NCBI GenBank assembly: GCA_023091735.1
Contig: JALKBU010000089.1
Location: 24,280 to 88,279, forward strand
Direction of reading: 5' to 3'
Length of the DNA stretch: 64,000 nt
From: Trichomonas tenax
Taxonomy: Eukaryota; Parabasalia; Trichomonadida; Trichomonadidae
Shown: positions 55,375 through 63,878 of the stretch, one piece after another
How the letters are laid out: the number at the start of each line of letters is the position of its first letter
Position numbering within the stretch: the stretch's first letter is position 1
Notes under the pieces: generated by a model
The model's input: the letters and a program-made list of their open reading frames with translations, nothing else
Databases searched by the model: none
What the model was told of the DNA's origin: nothing
Position numbers and translations under genes: made by a program

Positions 55375-57342
55375 ATGACTCGAGTTATAAAGAAGAACAC
55401 TCCAAAGCGCCTTATAAAGCTGGAGCCTATGGAGAGGCCGACGACTTCTCACAGTATGTCGAGAGAAAGCAACGAAAATCGAAATTCGATATCAAATAAT
55501 CTGAGTATGTCAAGAATTATCGACATTGGAGAGATGAACAAATTGCCCTTTGAGCAGGTCAAAGCTCAACTCGAATTATCAACGAACCCTGTCGACTTAG
55601 AAGATACTTTATTATGTTTTGCGCAGGCAGCGCAAGGAATAATAGACACGAATGGCCTCAGCAAGTCGGATTTGGACATTTACAAGGAAATGTACCCGAA
55701 ATTGTCGGATATTGTCGACTCAAAAGATTCTGTTAGCGGAAAACCTGTCGATAAAGCGCTACAGATAACTTCTGCGACATTCATTCATCTTTTCGAGGGT
55801 CTTAACATCCTCTCTAACAATCTTGGCAACATATTGAAGCCGACATCTTCAAGAACTTCAGCGAGGACTCCAAACATCATAACACCGGTACCAGGCAATC
55901 TCGGAATCAAGGCTGTCCTTCCTCCAATCAAACCAGCGAGTCCTGCAACAGACAGAAGGCCAGAAACGCCTAAAAAATCGGACACTCCGGTCGAGCATTT
56001 TCAGACATTCATCGCACGTACATTGTTCAGGATTTCGACAAGAGAGGAGAATGACTCATTCTTCCTTTCTTCGAACGTTCCAAGTTTGTTATTAGATTTA
56101 GTTTCGAATGATAAAGTCATCAAAGTCAAAACATACGCAGCGAGGACAATTAAGAATGCAACAAACAACGAGAAATTCAGAAAATTACTTGTCAGTCTCC
56201 CGAATTTCAACGTTTTGTATTCTTTATTATCATACGACGACAAAAACTCGAACGCAATCTGGGATATCGTTAGTGGCATCTTCAGGAACCTCATGATGGA
56301 GAAAGAAAATCATGAGACATTCATGCAAAATAATCTTCACGTCAGCTTAATGAGCTTCCTCGTTAGAAATGTTGGACTCTCTGACTCAACAATTCATTCA
56401 ATCGCTACAAACTGCTTCAGTGTTCTCACGAAATTCTCTGGTTACGATGACGTTCGCGCATCACTTATCGAGAACTTTACTACTCGCCAGTTGGTTATTG
56501 TCTTCCTTTACTACATGAAGATTGCTGAGAAGTCGCCGCTCGTTCAGCGCCTCGCTTATGTTTACGCTGACTTCGCTTCATATGAAGAAGATATCTGCGA
56601 AGAAAGTTCAAAGATCGATGATCCAGTTGATGTTGCAATTCTCACAGATAAATTATCAGCCGACTTCATTCTCAAGGATGAGCAAGCTCTCGCTTATCTT
56701 CTCCAGGTTATTGCAAACCTTTCTGTTCATCTAGAGTGCGCAAAGATTTTGTCATTGTCTGAGTTCATTCCTCCGCTTTTCGCCAAGTTTAAGTACTCTG
56801 AGAATGAGCGTGCTGGACTTAATCTTTTGTGCGTTGCTGCAAACTTCACATCTCACGATCCAATGTGGTGCCCACCAGAACTTATCGCAGCTCTTCCAGT
56901 TGCCATTGTCTCCAAGAACTTGCCAAGCATCATTGAGGCGCTCAGAGCTCTCTGCAACCTTGCTCTCGCGCCAAATGATGCATTGATTTCCTCGAAGCTT
57001 CCTGAGTTGCTCATTATATTGATCAGACATCCTTCTTCAGAAGTCGTTTGCTATGCACTACAGACACTCACGAACCTTGTTCCACAGGGAGGTGTTAGAA
57101 GAAGGTTTAGAGAATCTAAAGGTGTTGAAGCGGTCCTTGACGTGTTCGATGTTGAGGAAATTGATGAAGCAGTTTTCGAGGCTGCTGCCAAACTCATCAT
57201 CAACTACGGCGCTATTTCCAGCGATGAAGCACACTCATTCATGGAGAAACTCGCTGAGTTCGATTGCACTGGTGTTGACATCAATGACATCGTGGATCTT
57301 TTCAAGGATTTCCTCAGGAAACAAACCTTTGTCTCTGTTTAA
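55375..57342 (+). CDS. armadillo-repeat protein with disordered N-terminus
   Basis: 655 residues from ATG 55375. Residues 1-50 are basic and Ser/Asn-rich. Residues 60-160 are helical. Residues 165-205 are Pro/Thr/Arg-rich and disordered. From about 210 to 640 are armadillo-like repeats: VPSLLLDLVSNDKVIKVKTYAARTIKNATNNEKF, IEALRALCNLALAPNDALI and SSEVVCYALQTLTNLVPQGGVRRRF are typical repeat turns. Functions of similar ARM proteins range from axonemal to transport scaffolds, and nothing specific is seen. It lies head-to-tail after BBS2 with 264 bp between, and convergent with the coiled-coil gene 65 bp downstream. GGACGATAAATAATAA precedes the ATG. Confidence 0.7.
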   Translation: MTRVIKKNTPKRLIKLEPMERPTTSHSMSRESNENRNSISNNLSMSRIIDIGEMNKLPFEQVKAQLELSTNPVDLEDTLLCFAQAAQGIIDTNGLSKSDLDIYKEMYPKLSDIVDSKDSVSGKPVDKALQITSATFIHLFEGLNILSNNLGNILKPTSSRTSARTPNIITPVPGNLGIKAVLPPIKPASPATDRRPETPKKSDTPVEHFQTFIARTLFRISTREENDSFFLSSNVPSLLLDLVSNDKVIKVKTYAARTIKNATNNEKFRKLLVSLPNFNVLYSLLSYDDKNSNAIWDIVSGIFRNLMMEKENHETFMQNNLHVSLMSFLVRNVGLSDSTIHSIATNCFSVLTKFSGYDDVRASLIENFTTRQLVIVFLYYMKIAEKSPLVQRLAYVYADFASYEEDICEESSKIDDPVDVAILTDKLSADFILKDEQALAYLLQVIANLSVHLECAKILSLSEFIPPLFAKFKYSENERAGLNLLCVAANFTSHDPMWCPPELIAALPVAIVSKNLPSIIEALRALCNLALAPNDALISSKLPELLIILIRHPSSEVVCYALQTLTNLVPQGGVRRRFRESKGVEAVLDVFDVEEIDEAVFEAAAKLIINYGAISSDEAHSFMEKLAEFDCTGVDINDIVDLFKDFLRKQTFVSV

Positions 57343-57407
57343 ATAAAGCTATTTCTTTAACCATTTTATAAAAAAGGCAAATGTTTAACATAAATACAAA
57401 CAAAAAT

Positions 57408-59072
57408 TTAGTTCATCTGAGTTGGCTGATTTTCAGTGGGATTTTTTTCGTGTTTCCTCCGCTTCTTCACTCTCACTCTAATGTAATGCGACTCATTTGG
57501 TGGCATTGGCTTGAATGCACCATCTTGCGGTTCTTCGAATATCTCTTCTTCTTCGTATTCAGAGTTCTCCTCAATGTTAATGTTTAACTGACTTGGATCC
57601 CTTGATTTAATTAGTTCTTGTAGCTTTAGAATCTCGCTCTTGACGAATAATGTAACTTTCTTTTGGTTTTTCGTAAGCTTGTCTAACTTCTCATTATAGC
57701 CAACAGTTATTTCGCTCAAGTGCTCGTAGATTCTATTCTGCCAGTTGTCATACTGCTTCTCCATGTCTCCGATTTGATTTGAAAGATCTGGATTGTTTTT
57801 TGTTGCCCTTGGCTCCAAATTCTTCAAAGCCTTTTCGAGATTGGTGATTCTTGACTGGAAATCATTGATGACAGAGCCTGTGGCATTCAAGTATGATCCA
57901 ATTTCATCTTTCAGTTTGATTCCGAACTTATCTACACTGTCTTTCACCATGGATTTGATTTCATCTTTCGATGCTGTTTTTGGTGGAGGAACAACAATTG
58001 TTTGCGGAACTGTTTCGAAGATTTTCTGCTTTAAATCATTCTGTTGTGGATCAATTGGTTGTGCTGCAGCTATTTCAGTTATCGTCGATAATATTGAGTT
58101 AATTTTTAGGTTCACGGAATTAGAAAGAGTTTGAATTGTTTGAACAACTTCATCTTGAAAAGCTCCGAATGCGTTTGCGCTTTCTTTTGCTTGAACATTG
58201 ATGTTCTTACGCATATCTTCGATCTGGCTGTTGTTTTCGTTGCGAATTTGTGTTAATGCTTCTTTAGTTTCCTTTCCAAGCGCTGCTAAACTTGTGTTAA
58301 CTGACGGTTGAACGTTCGTTATTCCTGCTTGAAGATCTTTTACTGCATTTGCCATTTTCTGTTGTAAGTTGTGAATGATTTGGAAGAGTGTTGAGTGCGC
58401 TGATTGATCTGCAGCGTCCATTTGCTGCACTGTCGTATTAAGATTCGAAATACTGTCGCTGACTTGCGTTTCGAGAAGAGCGCTTTTTCGATTCGCAAAA
58501 ACAACGGCTTCTTCCATTTTAGAAACTTTGGACTCGAGCGAAGCAATTTTTGCGTTTTGATTTTCGATAATTGAGGCTGATTGAATAACTTTTTGTGATA
58601 ATTCGCTTGTTATTGACTTGAAATATTCATTCATGCCATTGACCATCTGCATAGATGATGATACAGTGCTTTGTATTTCAGAAACACGATCTTTAAGGCC
58701 GCTAAAGTTATCTTGATATGAATTTATCCAAGTATCGAGTTTTGTCGACACCATCGCGATTTTATCTTCGCATGGTTTGATTCTTGAAGGTATTTCAATG
58801 GAAACAATTCGATCATAATTAAATTTCGATGGAAGTTGAGGGTCATATGGTGCTGCAACTGATTGAGCTGCAACAATTGAAGGATGCATTAGTCTTTCCG
58901 GCTCAGGAAGAAGCCTTTGGACAGGTTTTGGTTCCATAAATGTTGGCGGAGGCGAATTTAAGCCTAATTTTTTCCTATTTTTCTCCTCAATCTGTCGTTT
59001 TAGTTCTTCCGCGTAAATGGGTCCGTTTTGTTTTCGCCAATTATTCAGTTCTTCGCCTTCCTGTCCAAACAT
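57408..59072 (-). CDS. coiled-coil protein with an EELKRQIEEK microtubule-binding-like motif
   Basis: 554 residues from ATG 59072-59070. Near the N-terminus, YAEELKRQIEEKNRKK (about 20-35) resembles the short helix found in CSPP1, CCDC66 and other centrosome or axoneme microtubule proteins. A Pro-rich stretch follows (40-90), then a long coiled coil from about 100 to 500 with regular heptads, and an acidic EYEEEEIFEEPQ patch near 510. The C-terminus is basic (VRVKKRRKHEKNP). There is no membrane segment or enzyme motif. It is transcribed divergently from the small gene at 59120 across only 47 bp. A cytoskeletal role is inference. Confidence 0.65.
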   Translation of the reverse strand: MFGQEGEELNNWRKQNGPIYAEELKRQIEEKNRKKLGLNSPPPTFMEPKPVQRLLPEPERLMHPSIVAAQSVAAPYDPQLPSKFNYDRIVSIEIPSRIKPCEDKIAMVSTKLDTWINSYQDNFSGLKDRVSEIQSTVSSSMQMVNGMNEYFKSITSELSQKVIQSASIIENQNAKIASLESKVSKMEEAVVFANRKSALLETQVSDSISNLNTTVQQMDAADQSAHSTLFQIIHNLQQKMANAVKDLQAGITNVQPSVNTSLAALGKETKEALTQIRNENNSQIEDMRKNINVQAKESANAFGAFQDEVVQTIQTLSNSVNLKINSILSTITEIAAAQPIDPQQNDLKQKIFETVPQTIVVPPPKTASKDEIKSMVKDSVDKFGIKLKDEIGSYLNATGSVINDFQSRITNLEKALKNLEPRATKNNPDLSNQIGDMEKQYDNWQNRIYEHLSEITVGYNEKLDKLTKNQKKVTLFVKSEILKLQELIKSRDPSQLNINIEENSEYEEEEIFEEPQDGAFKPMPPNESHYIRVRVKKRRKHEKNPTENQPTQMN

Positions 59073-59119
59073 AATTTTTATCTCGTTAGTATTTTTATGT
59101 CACATGTCAGTCTAAACGT
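59073..59119. promoter_or_regulatory. 47-bp bidirectional promoter
   Basis: Two divergent ATGs are separated by only 47 bp. The minus strand reads TGACATGTGACAT (core TGACATGT at 59102-59109), related to the element found in other divergent regions of this window. Neither strand has an exact TCAYW initiator. Confidence 0.45.
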
Positions 59120-59503
59120 ATGAATCGCGAGGATGTTATTGAAGTTTTAAAGCAAAAAGGCTACAATGACGTCCCGTCGGAAACAGTGGAGGATTTTGTG
59201 GCCTATCTGAACAAGTACCCGGATTTTGATGAAACAAATCAAGCGAGATCAGATAAAAAAGTTTCAAAAACTAAAAACAACAAACCAAAAAAAGCAAAAA
59301 CAACAGCAAACAAACAGACAAAGCAATCAGCGGCTAAATCTAAGAAAAAACAATCACTTATACCTAAAAATTTGTGCAATTTCACAGATGAAGATGATAT
59401 AACGAAGTTTTCGAACGAAATGAAGCGCCTCAGACAAGATGAGAAAGAACTTCTCGATAAATTCCAAGGCGCTGTTAACTTTTTCAACGGAATTCAGCAA
59501 TAA
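59120..59503 (+). CDS. small lysine-rich protein, possible HYLS1-like N-terminal motif
   Basis: 127 residues from ATG 59120. The N-terminus (MNREDVIEVLKQKGYNDVPS, then VEDFVAYLNKYPDF) resembles the short helical motif at the start of several HYLS1-type centriole proteins (L..LGY..VP...V..F...L). The hallmark C-terminal HYLS1 box is absent, so this is only suggestive. Residues 44-82 are almost wholly Lys, Thr, Ala and Ser. Residues 88-127 are a predicted helix (ITKFSNEMKRLRQDEKELLD). Codon-periodic composition and the neat 47-bp divergent promoter support a real gene. It converges on the next minus-strand gene with 94 bp between. Confidence 0.6.
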   Translation: MNREDVIEVLKQKGYNDVPSETVEDFVAYLNKYPDFDETNQARSDKKVSKTKNNKPKKAKTTANKQTKQSAAKSKKKQSLIPKNLCNFTDEDDITKFSNEMKRLRQDEKELLDKFQGAVNFFNGIQQ

Positions 59504-59597
59504 TTTTTATTTCTACGAAATCTTGTTATAATTAAACCTGTTTTATTATTGAATATTATATATTTTACAATTCAAACAAACATAGTATAAAATAATA

Positions 59598-61883
59598 TTA
59601 TAATCTCGGGAATTTGGAGTCAGAAGGTGTTTTCGGTCTTCTTGTTGGTGAATTCATTCTTGTCGGTTGTACAGATGTTGTTTTCGATCCATACGCTGTT
59701 CCACGCGGCGTTGGATTGATCCTGGACATCTTTTGGGCCCTAGAAATCGTTTCGTCATCGACAGGATTGATGTTTAAGTTTCCTTTCTTTTCAGTCCTGA
59801 ATTGCTTCATTCTTGAGACAGTTCTTGGTGTTGCGATTGTTGGCTGTGGTCCTGCACCTGCTGCTTGTGCTGCTACTGCAGATGTCAGCGATTGAGGAAG
59901 TTTTGTGAATCTTGGGTTTGGTTTTTCAGTCTTTTTATGTCCAATTGCTTTCATTGCACTGTCATATGGCTCTAATTCTCTTACTCTCTGTACTTCCATG
60001 TCAGCTCTTGTCTTTTCATTATACTCACGAAGCTTGTTCTCCTCACGCCAGTGTTTCTCTCTCAATACAGTAAGTTCCTTTCTAATGGCTTCTTCGAGCA
60101 TTGCTTCAGCTTGTTTCTCTTCTTGTGCTTGTAATTCATCTGCAATTCTTTTCTGGACTTTAGCATCTTGATATCTTCTCGACAAAGCCATTTTCTTCTC
60201 CTGATGCCTCAGCTGAAGCAATCTTATTGAAGGCTTTGAGAAAGCTCTGCAGAATTCTTGCGATTGCCACTTCTGTTTGTAGTCTTCAAGTTCAGCAAGT
60301 TGTCTTTCTTTGAGCTTCTCAAGTCTCTGTTCGCATTCTTCATCATGTTTCTCCATTTTTTCAGCCCACTTATCTTCCATGGCGCGTTTCTCACCTTGTA
60401 AGTCAGAAGATCTATTTTCTAATGTTTTCAGTCTTGCGTGGAGATCGTTTGGATTATCATTGCCGAGTTTTGCCAATTCCAGCATCTGCTGATCGAGTTG
60501 TTCCGCTGTATCATAGTCGCTCTCCATGAGTGCGGTGGCTTTCTTCCTGTTGATGTATTGGACAATTCCAGGACGAAGATTTGCTGGTGGTGGAGCTCTA
60601 TGCTTTGAGAAGTCGTTATAGGCCTTCTCTACAGCTCTCTGATCGAATGTATTTGGTTGGCGAATTGGGAATACAAAAGGAACTCCATCTGTTGTGATAA
60701 ATGTTTCTATATTATTCGGTTCATCTTCGTCATCATTATTTTGCTCACTTTGAAGTGGAGGAAGCGGAGATTTCTTTGATCTCGATGAAGGTTGTCTGCT
60801 GTTTGATTTTGTTGACTCATGCTCATCTTTCTCTTTTCCTAGGAATGCGCTTTGAAGTTCTGAACTGATATCACGAACTGGTTCAACTAAAACTTCTGTT
60901 CGTTCTTCTTCTTCGTGTTTTTCTTCTTTTGTTTCTTCCTCACGATTATTCTCTTCCTTTTCTTTGTTATCATCAACTATTTCATCGAGTTTCCCCTTGA
61001 TTTCTTCTGCTGCAACAGTGAGTTTTGGCTCTTCAGCTTTTTCTTCTTGTTTCTCTTCTGTTTTCACTTCTTCTGGTTGTTTTTCTTCTTTAGCCTCTTC
61101 TGGCTGTTTTTCTTCCTTGATTTCTTCTTTTGGTTGATTATTCACATCTTGTTCAAGTTTCATTTCGACATTTTTAATATCACTAATTAAATTTGTAGCT
61201 TCTTCAGATTTCTCTTTATTTTCAGTTTGATTTTCATGTTCTGGTTCCTTTTCTTGTATGTCTTGTTTTATTTCCGGTTCTTTTGTTTCATGTGTTTCAT
61301 TTTCGTCTTTTTCTTTCTGTTCTTGATTTGTTTGCTGCTCTTCGACTTTGGCTTCGCTCCCTTGTAGTGTTTTCTCGTTTTCTTCTGGTTTTTCAGGTTC
61401 ATCTTGTGGTAATGTTGGAATAAGTTTCTTAATGTCGATGTTTATTTCAGTTTCAGGATCTTTTTGAGAATTTTCAGTATTTGTTTCCTGTTTTTGCTCT
61501 GTATTTTCAATTTTTTGATTCTCTTTCGATTCTTCTTTATTTTCGACAATTCCAAGCGAATTTGTAACATTCTGCTTTTCTTTATCTTCTTTTTTATCAT
61601 TTTGTTGATTTTTGTCGACTTTGTTTAATTCTTCTTTTATAACATTGTCGATTTTGAGATCATTGTTGTTGTTTTCAGCCTCATTTGGCTGCTCAGTCGG
61701 CTTTTCTTCAGTTTTAGGCGCTGTTGGCGAAGGCGGCATCGGAATTGGTTTAAATGCATCATTAACAAGCTGTGTTGTCGCGTCTGCATACTGTGGCTTC
61801 TCATCTTCGAGGTAATCATCGGACTGGTTTTGGTTTTCGCTGTTTAAGTTGTAGCCCAGCTTAGAATGTAAAATTGTGCTCAT
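59598..61883 (-). CDS. acidic Glu/Lys-rich coiled-coil protein with a conserved helical core
   Basis: 761 residues from ATG 61883-61881, with TCATA 10 nt upstream. Residues 1-380 are highly charged (Glu, Lys, Asn, Gln, Pro) and of low complexity. Residues about 398-645 form the conserved part: GVPFVFPIRQPNTFDQRAVE, then a helix-hairpin ALMESDYDTAEQLDQQMLELAK, then a long coiled coil with CRAFSKPSIRLLQLRHQEKK and EPYDSAMKAIGHKK. Residues 650-761 are basic and disordered, ending SRMNPTPRG-like and RRPKTPSDSKFPRL segments. Related trichomonad proteins with this core are numerous as far as I recall, but their function is not established. A structural or trafficking role is inference. Confidence 0.65.
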   Translation of the reverse strand: MSTILHSKLGYNLNSENQNQSDDYLEDEKPQYADATTQLVNDAFKPIPMPPSPTAPKTEEKPTEQPNEAENNNNDLKIDNVIKEELNKVDKNQQNDKKEDKEKQNVTNSLGIVENKEESKENQKIENTEQKQETNTENSQKDPETEINIDIKKLIPTLPQDEPEKPEENEKTLQGSEAKVEEQQTNQEQKEKDENETHETKEPEIKQDIQEKEPEHENQTENKEKSEEATNLISDIKNVEMKLEQDVNNQPKEEIKEEKQPEEAKEEKQPEEVKTEEKQEEKAEEPKLTVAAEEIKGKLDEIVDDNKEKEENNREEETKEEKHEEEERTEVLVEPVRDISSELQSAFLGKEKDEHESTKSNSRQPSSRSKKSPLPPLQSEQNNDDEDEPNNIETFITTDGVPFVFPIRQPNTFDQRAVEKAYNDFSKHRAPPPANLRPGIVQYINRKKATALMESDYDTAEQLDQQMLELAKLGNDNPNDLHARLKTLENRSSDLQGEKRAMEDKWAEKMEKHDEECEQRLEKLKERQLAELEDYKQKWQSQEFCRAFSKPSIRLLQLRHQEKKMALSRRYQDAKVQKRIADELQAQEEKQAEAMLEEAIRKELTVLREKHWREENKLREYNEKTRADMEVQRVRELEPYDSAMKAIGHKKTEKPNPRFTKLPQSLTSAVAAQAAGAGPQPTIATPRTVSRMKQFRTEKKGNLNINPVDDETISRAQKMSRINPTPRGTAYGSKTTSVQPTRMNSPTRRPKTPSDSKFPRL

Positions 61884-61890
61884 TAAAATT

Positions 61891-61895
61891 TATGA
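61891..61895 (-). promoter_or_regulatory. candidate initiator (TCATA) of the acidic coiled-coil gene
   Basis: Minus-strand TCATA with the presumed +1 A at 61893, 10 nt upstream of the ATG at 61883. Exact match to the initiator consensus. Confidence 0.5.
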
Positions 61896-62085
61896 AATTT
61901 ATCATCAAAAAACAGCATTTCGTTGTCTCTCTATAAATATTTGGTTTTAAATTTAAAAAACGTATTTTTTCGTGATTACAGGTACCGGGAAAACTGACTA
62001 TTGACCACTTTTTTGAATAGTCGAAAAGTGCCATAATTCATATGTTTAAACATTTTATGGATTCAACGACAAAGTTCATGAAAAA

Positions 62086-62460
62086 TTAAATGAAAACCAT
62101 GTTCGGAAAAACGTTTTTACCGGTTCCTTGATTTCCTAAAATCACTAGGGCCGTTCCCGTCATAAAGTTTGGTTTTTGAAGGATCAAAGCAATCCAAATA
62201 ATTATATATTTATAAATTTCCTCGTTGCCGTTAGCAATTACATCATGAATATGATTAAGGAATGGTTTTATAACTTTTCCTTAACTTCATCTAATTTCTG
62301 AAAATCATAACTTCTAAAATAACTAAAAATTTGTTCGTTTTCGCTATAAAATTTAATAGCCTTTACCCTAAATTCTAAATGATTAGAAATGAATAAATCC
62401 CATGCCGTAAAATTTTTATTTTTGCCATTTATTTCTCTCTTATTTATTACATTCTTTTAA
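62086..62460 (-). pseudogene. superfamily-3 (D5-like) helicase fragment, frame-broken
   Basis: Reading the minus strand gives an open segment ending at a stop at 62088-62086, with WIALILQKPNFMTG followed by VILGNQGTGKN (P-loop at 62113-62136). The GxxGTGKN form of Walker A is typical of virus and Polinton D5-type primase-helicases (compare the DUF5906 group). Upstream, near 62280, the frame shifts by one, and the preceding segment (AWDLFISNHLEFRVK, then FSYFRSYDFQKLDEV) continues the protein. A second frame change lies near 62458. The fragment stops just after the P-loop, so Walker B and the arginine finger are missing. A truncated, inactive relic. Confidence 0.55.
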
Positions 62461-62557
62461 GAATTTGACGCGCTACTATTTTTGTTGTATAACTAATATA
62501 CGCCGTCTCGTTAATGGCGTCATAAGTTTTAATCATATAAACGACGATCGTTATGAT

Positions 62558-62683
62558 ATGGACAGGAATAATTATTGCTATTCCATTGAGGGCGATGAAA
62601 ACCATGTTTATAAAGAGTTTTACTTCAGAAATTTAGATTTTGAAGCAGTTGAACAACAACTCCAGCAGCAACAAACCACATAA
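62558..62683 (+). CDS. short plus-strand frame in the Maverick-like region, possible 3' fragment
   Basis: From ATG 62558, 41 residues (MDRNNYCYSIEGDENHVYKE, ending in a Gln-rich QQLQQQQTT). The frame is open back to 62411, so it may be the C-terminus of a larger decayed gene. The minus strand of the same bases (about 62460-62605) is also open and could be the 5' part of the helicase relic, so only one of the two is likely real. No family recognised. Confidence 0.2.
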   Translation: MDRNNYCYSIEGDENHVYKEFYFRNLDFEAVEQQLQQQQTT

Positions 62684-62967
62684 ATTAAATTAATCCATCA
62701 ACTCCCTCATTTATTTTCATCATCAACTTCCTCCATTTATTTTTATCATCAATATTCATAAATTTTCAACATAAACACCAAATTTTATTTTTAAAATTTC
62801 CTACCCCCTTAATCCTTTCTCTTTCTTTTCTTAGCTAGTTAGTCAGTTAGTCAAAAAAATAAACTAAATAAAAATTTATTAGACCCTTGTGCATATAATT
62901 TTTTGGTTTGCAACTAGGTGACCTATATGCATTTCCCGCCTCCATAAAAATATATTATAAAATATTG
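62684..62967. repeat. AT-rich spacer with a short imperfect tandem repeat
   Basis: 284 bp. Near 62697-62747 two copies of about 25 bp (ATCAACTCCCTCATTTATTT then ATCAACTTCCTCCATTTATT) follow one another, with a partial third copy beginning at about 62748. TTAGTCAGTTAGTCA lies near 62850. TTTCCCGCC at about 62933-62941 matches an E2F consensus but is isolated. Confidence 0.45.
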
Positions 62968-63878
62968 CTATGACTTATTAATACTTTTAACAATCAATAT
63001 TTTTGAAGCATAAACGTGAATCCTTAATGAATCGTGCTGATTATTTAGTTTGTGATATTTATTCCATAATTCTTTTCGATCAAATTTTCCCGCCATTGAT
63101 TCCTTCATCAAGTCCATAAAGTCGTCTTCACTTAATCCTGGAAATAGTATAAAGTCAGTACAAATTCTTTTTATGTCTTTAGTTAGACTTTTTGTTATTT
63201 GCACACAAATCATGACATTAATATTGAAGTGTCTTAACTTTTTCAGTAATCTTGACATTTCTGTTTCCTTTGAACGAATTAGAGGACTCGAAGCGAAATC
63301 GTCCATGATTAGGAAACATCGATGGGGGAATGTCTTCCAATTATATTTGGCAAGTTTATGACAAAGATATTCAACTTCTTTATTTTTGTTTTTAAATCTA
63401 TGTTTCGACAAAACCCTTTCGATTTCATCGTCTTTCTTTTTGAAATTAGAATTAATATAATTTATCATTGCATTATATTTTAGAATTCTTCGCATGTATT
63501 TATTCAGCCATGCCAACAAATCCGAATCTTTGACGCAAACAAATTTTGATTTCTTTATTGCATCTTTGAAAGTTTCAACTGTTTTATCAAATTTGGCACT
63601 CGTCGAACAAATAACAACTAATTCAAAAATGTCTCTTCTCTTAATACCTCCTGCTGACAAATAAGTTTTAAATACGTGTAAGTCTTGCCCGAACCGGGGG
63701 GAGCAATCAATCCTGTAATTCCATTTTGAGCAAAAAATAATTTATCATCAATGGGTTTAATTGCTGCATTCTCTAATTCTGTTCTTTGTTTCGACATTAT
63801 TCTATTAAATACTTCATCAATCGCGTTAAATTCTTTTTCAACGGGACTATGTCCCTTAGCTTCGCGTACATTCTTCAT
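62968..63878 (-). pseudogene. A32/FtsK-HerA-type DNA-packaging ATPase of a Maverick/Polinton, one frameshift
   Basis: The frame from ATG 63878 (MKNVREAKG) runs through Walker A at 63704-63681 (APPGSGKT) and then goes out of frame. The rest (62968 to about 63640) continues in another frame with ELVVICSTSAKFDKT, Walker B CFLIMDDFAS (near 63298-63325) and the RHFNINVMICVQ segment diagnostic of A32-type packaging ATPases. The two halves are brought into register by one missing base, most simply in the A5 run at 63625-63629 (five T on the coding strand). Total length would be about 300 residues, normal for the family. Such ATPases drive genome packaging into virions. The extra 17 residues upstream in the longer frame would need a GTG start preceded at once by a stop, so I start at the ATG. 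Confidence 0.7.

Noticed and set aside
61965..62001. Plus-strand VITGTGKTDY near the element boundary, resembling a Walker A
   Set aside because: Open for only about 14 codons between stops. Too short to distinguish from chance.
63086..63096. TTTTCCCGCC, E2F consensus
   Set aside because: Lies inside the packaging ATPase coding region, so it is likely a codon coincidence.
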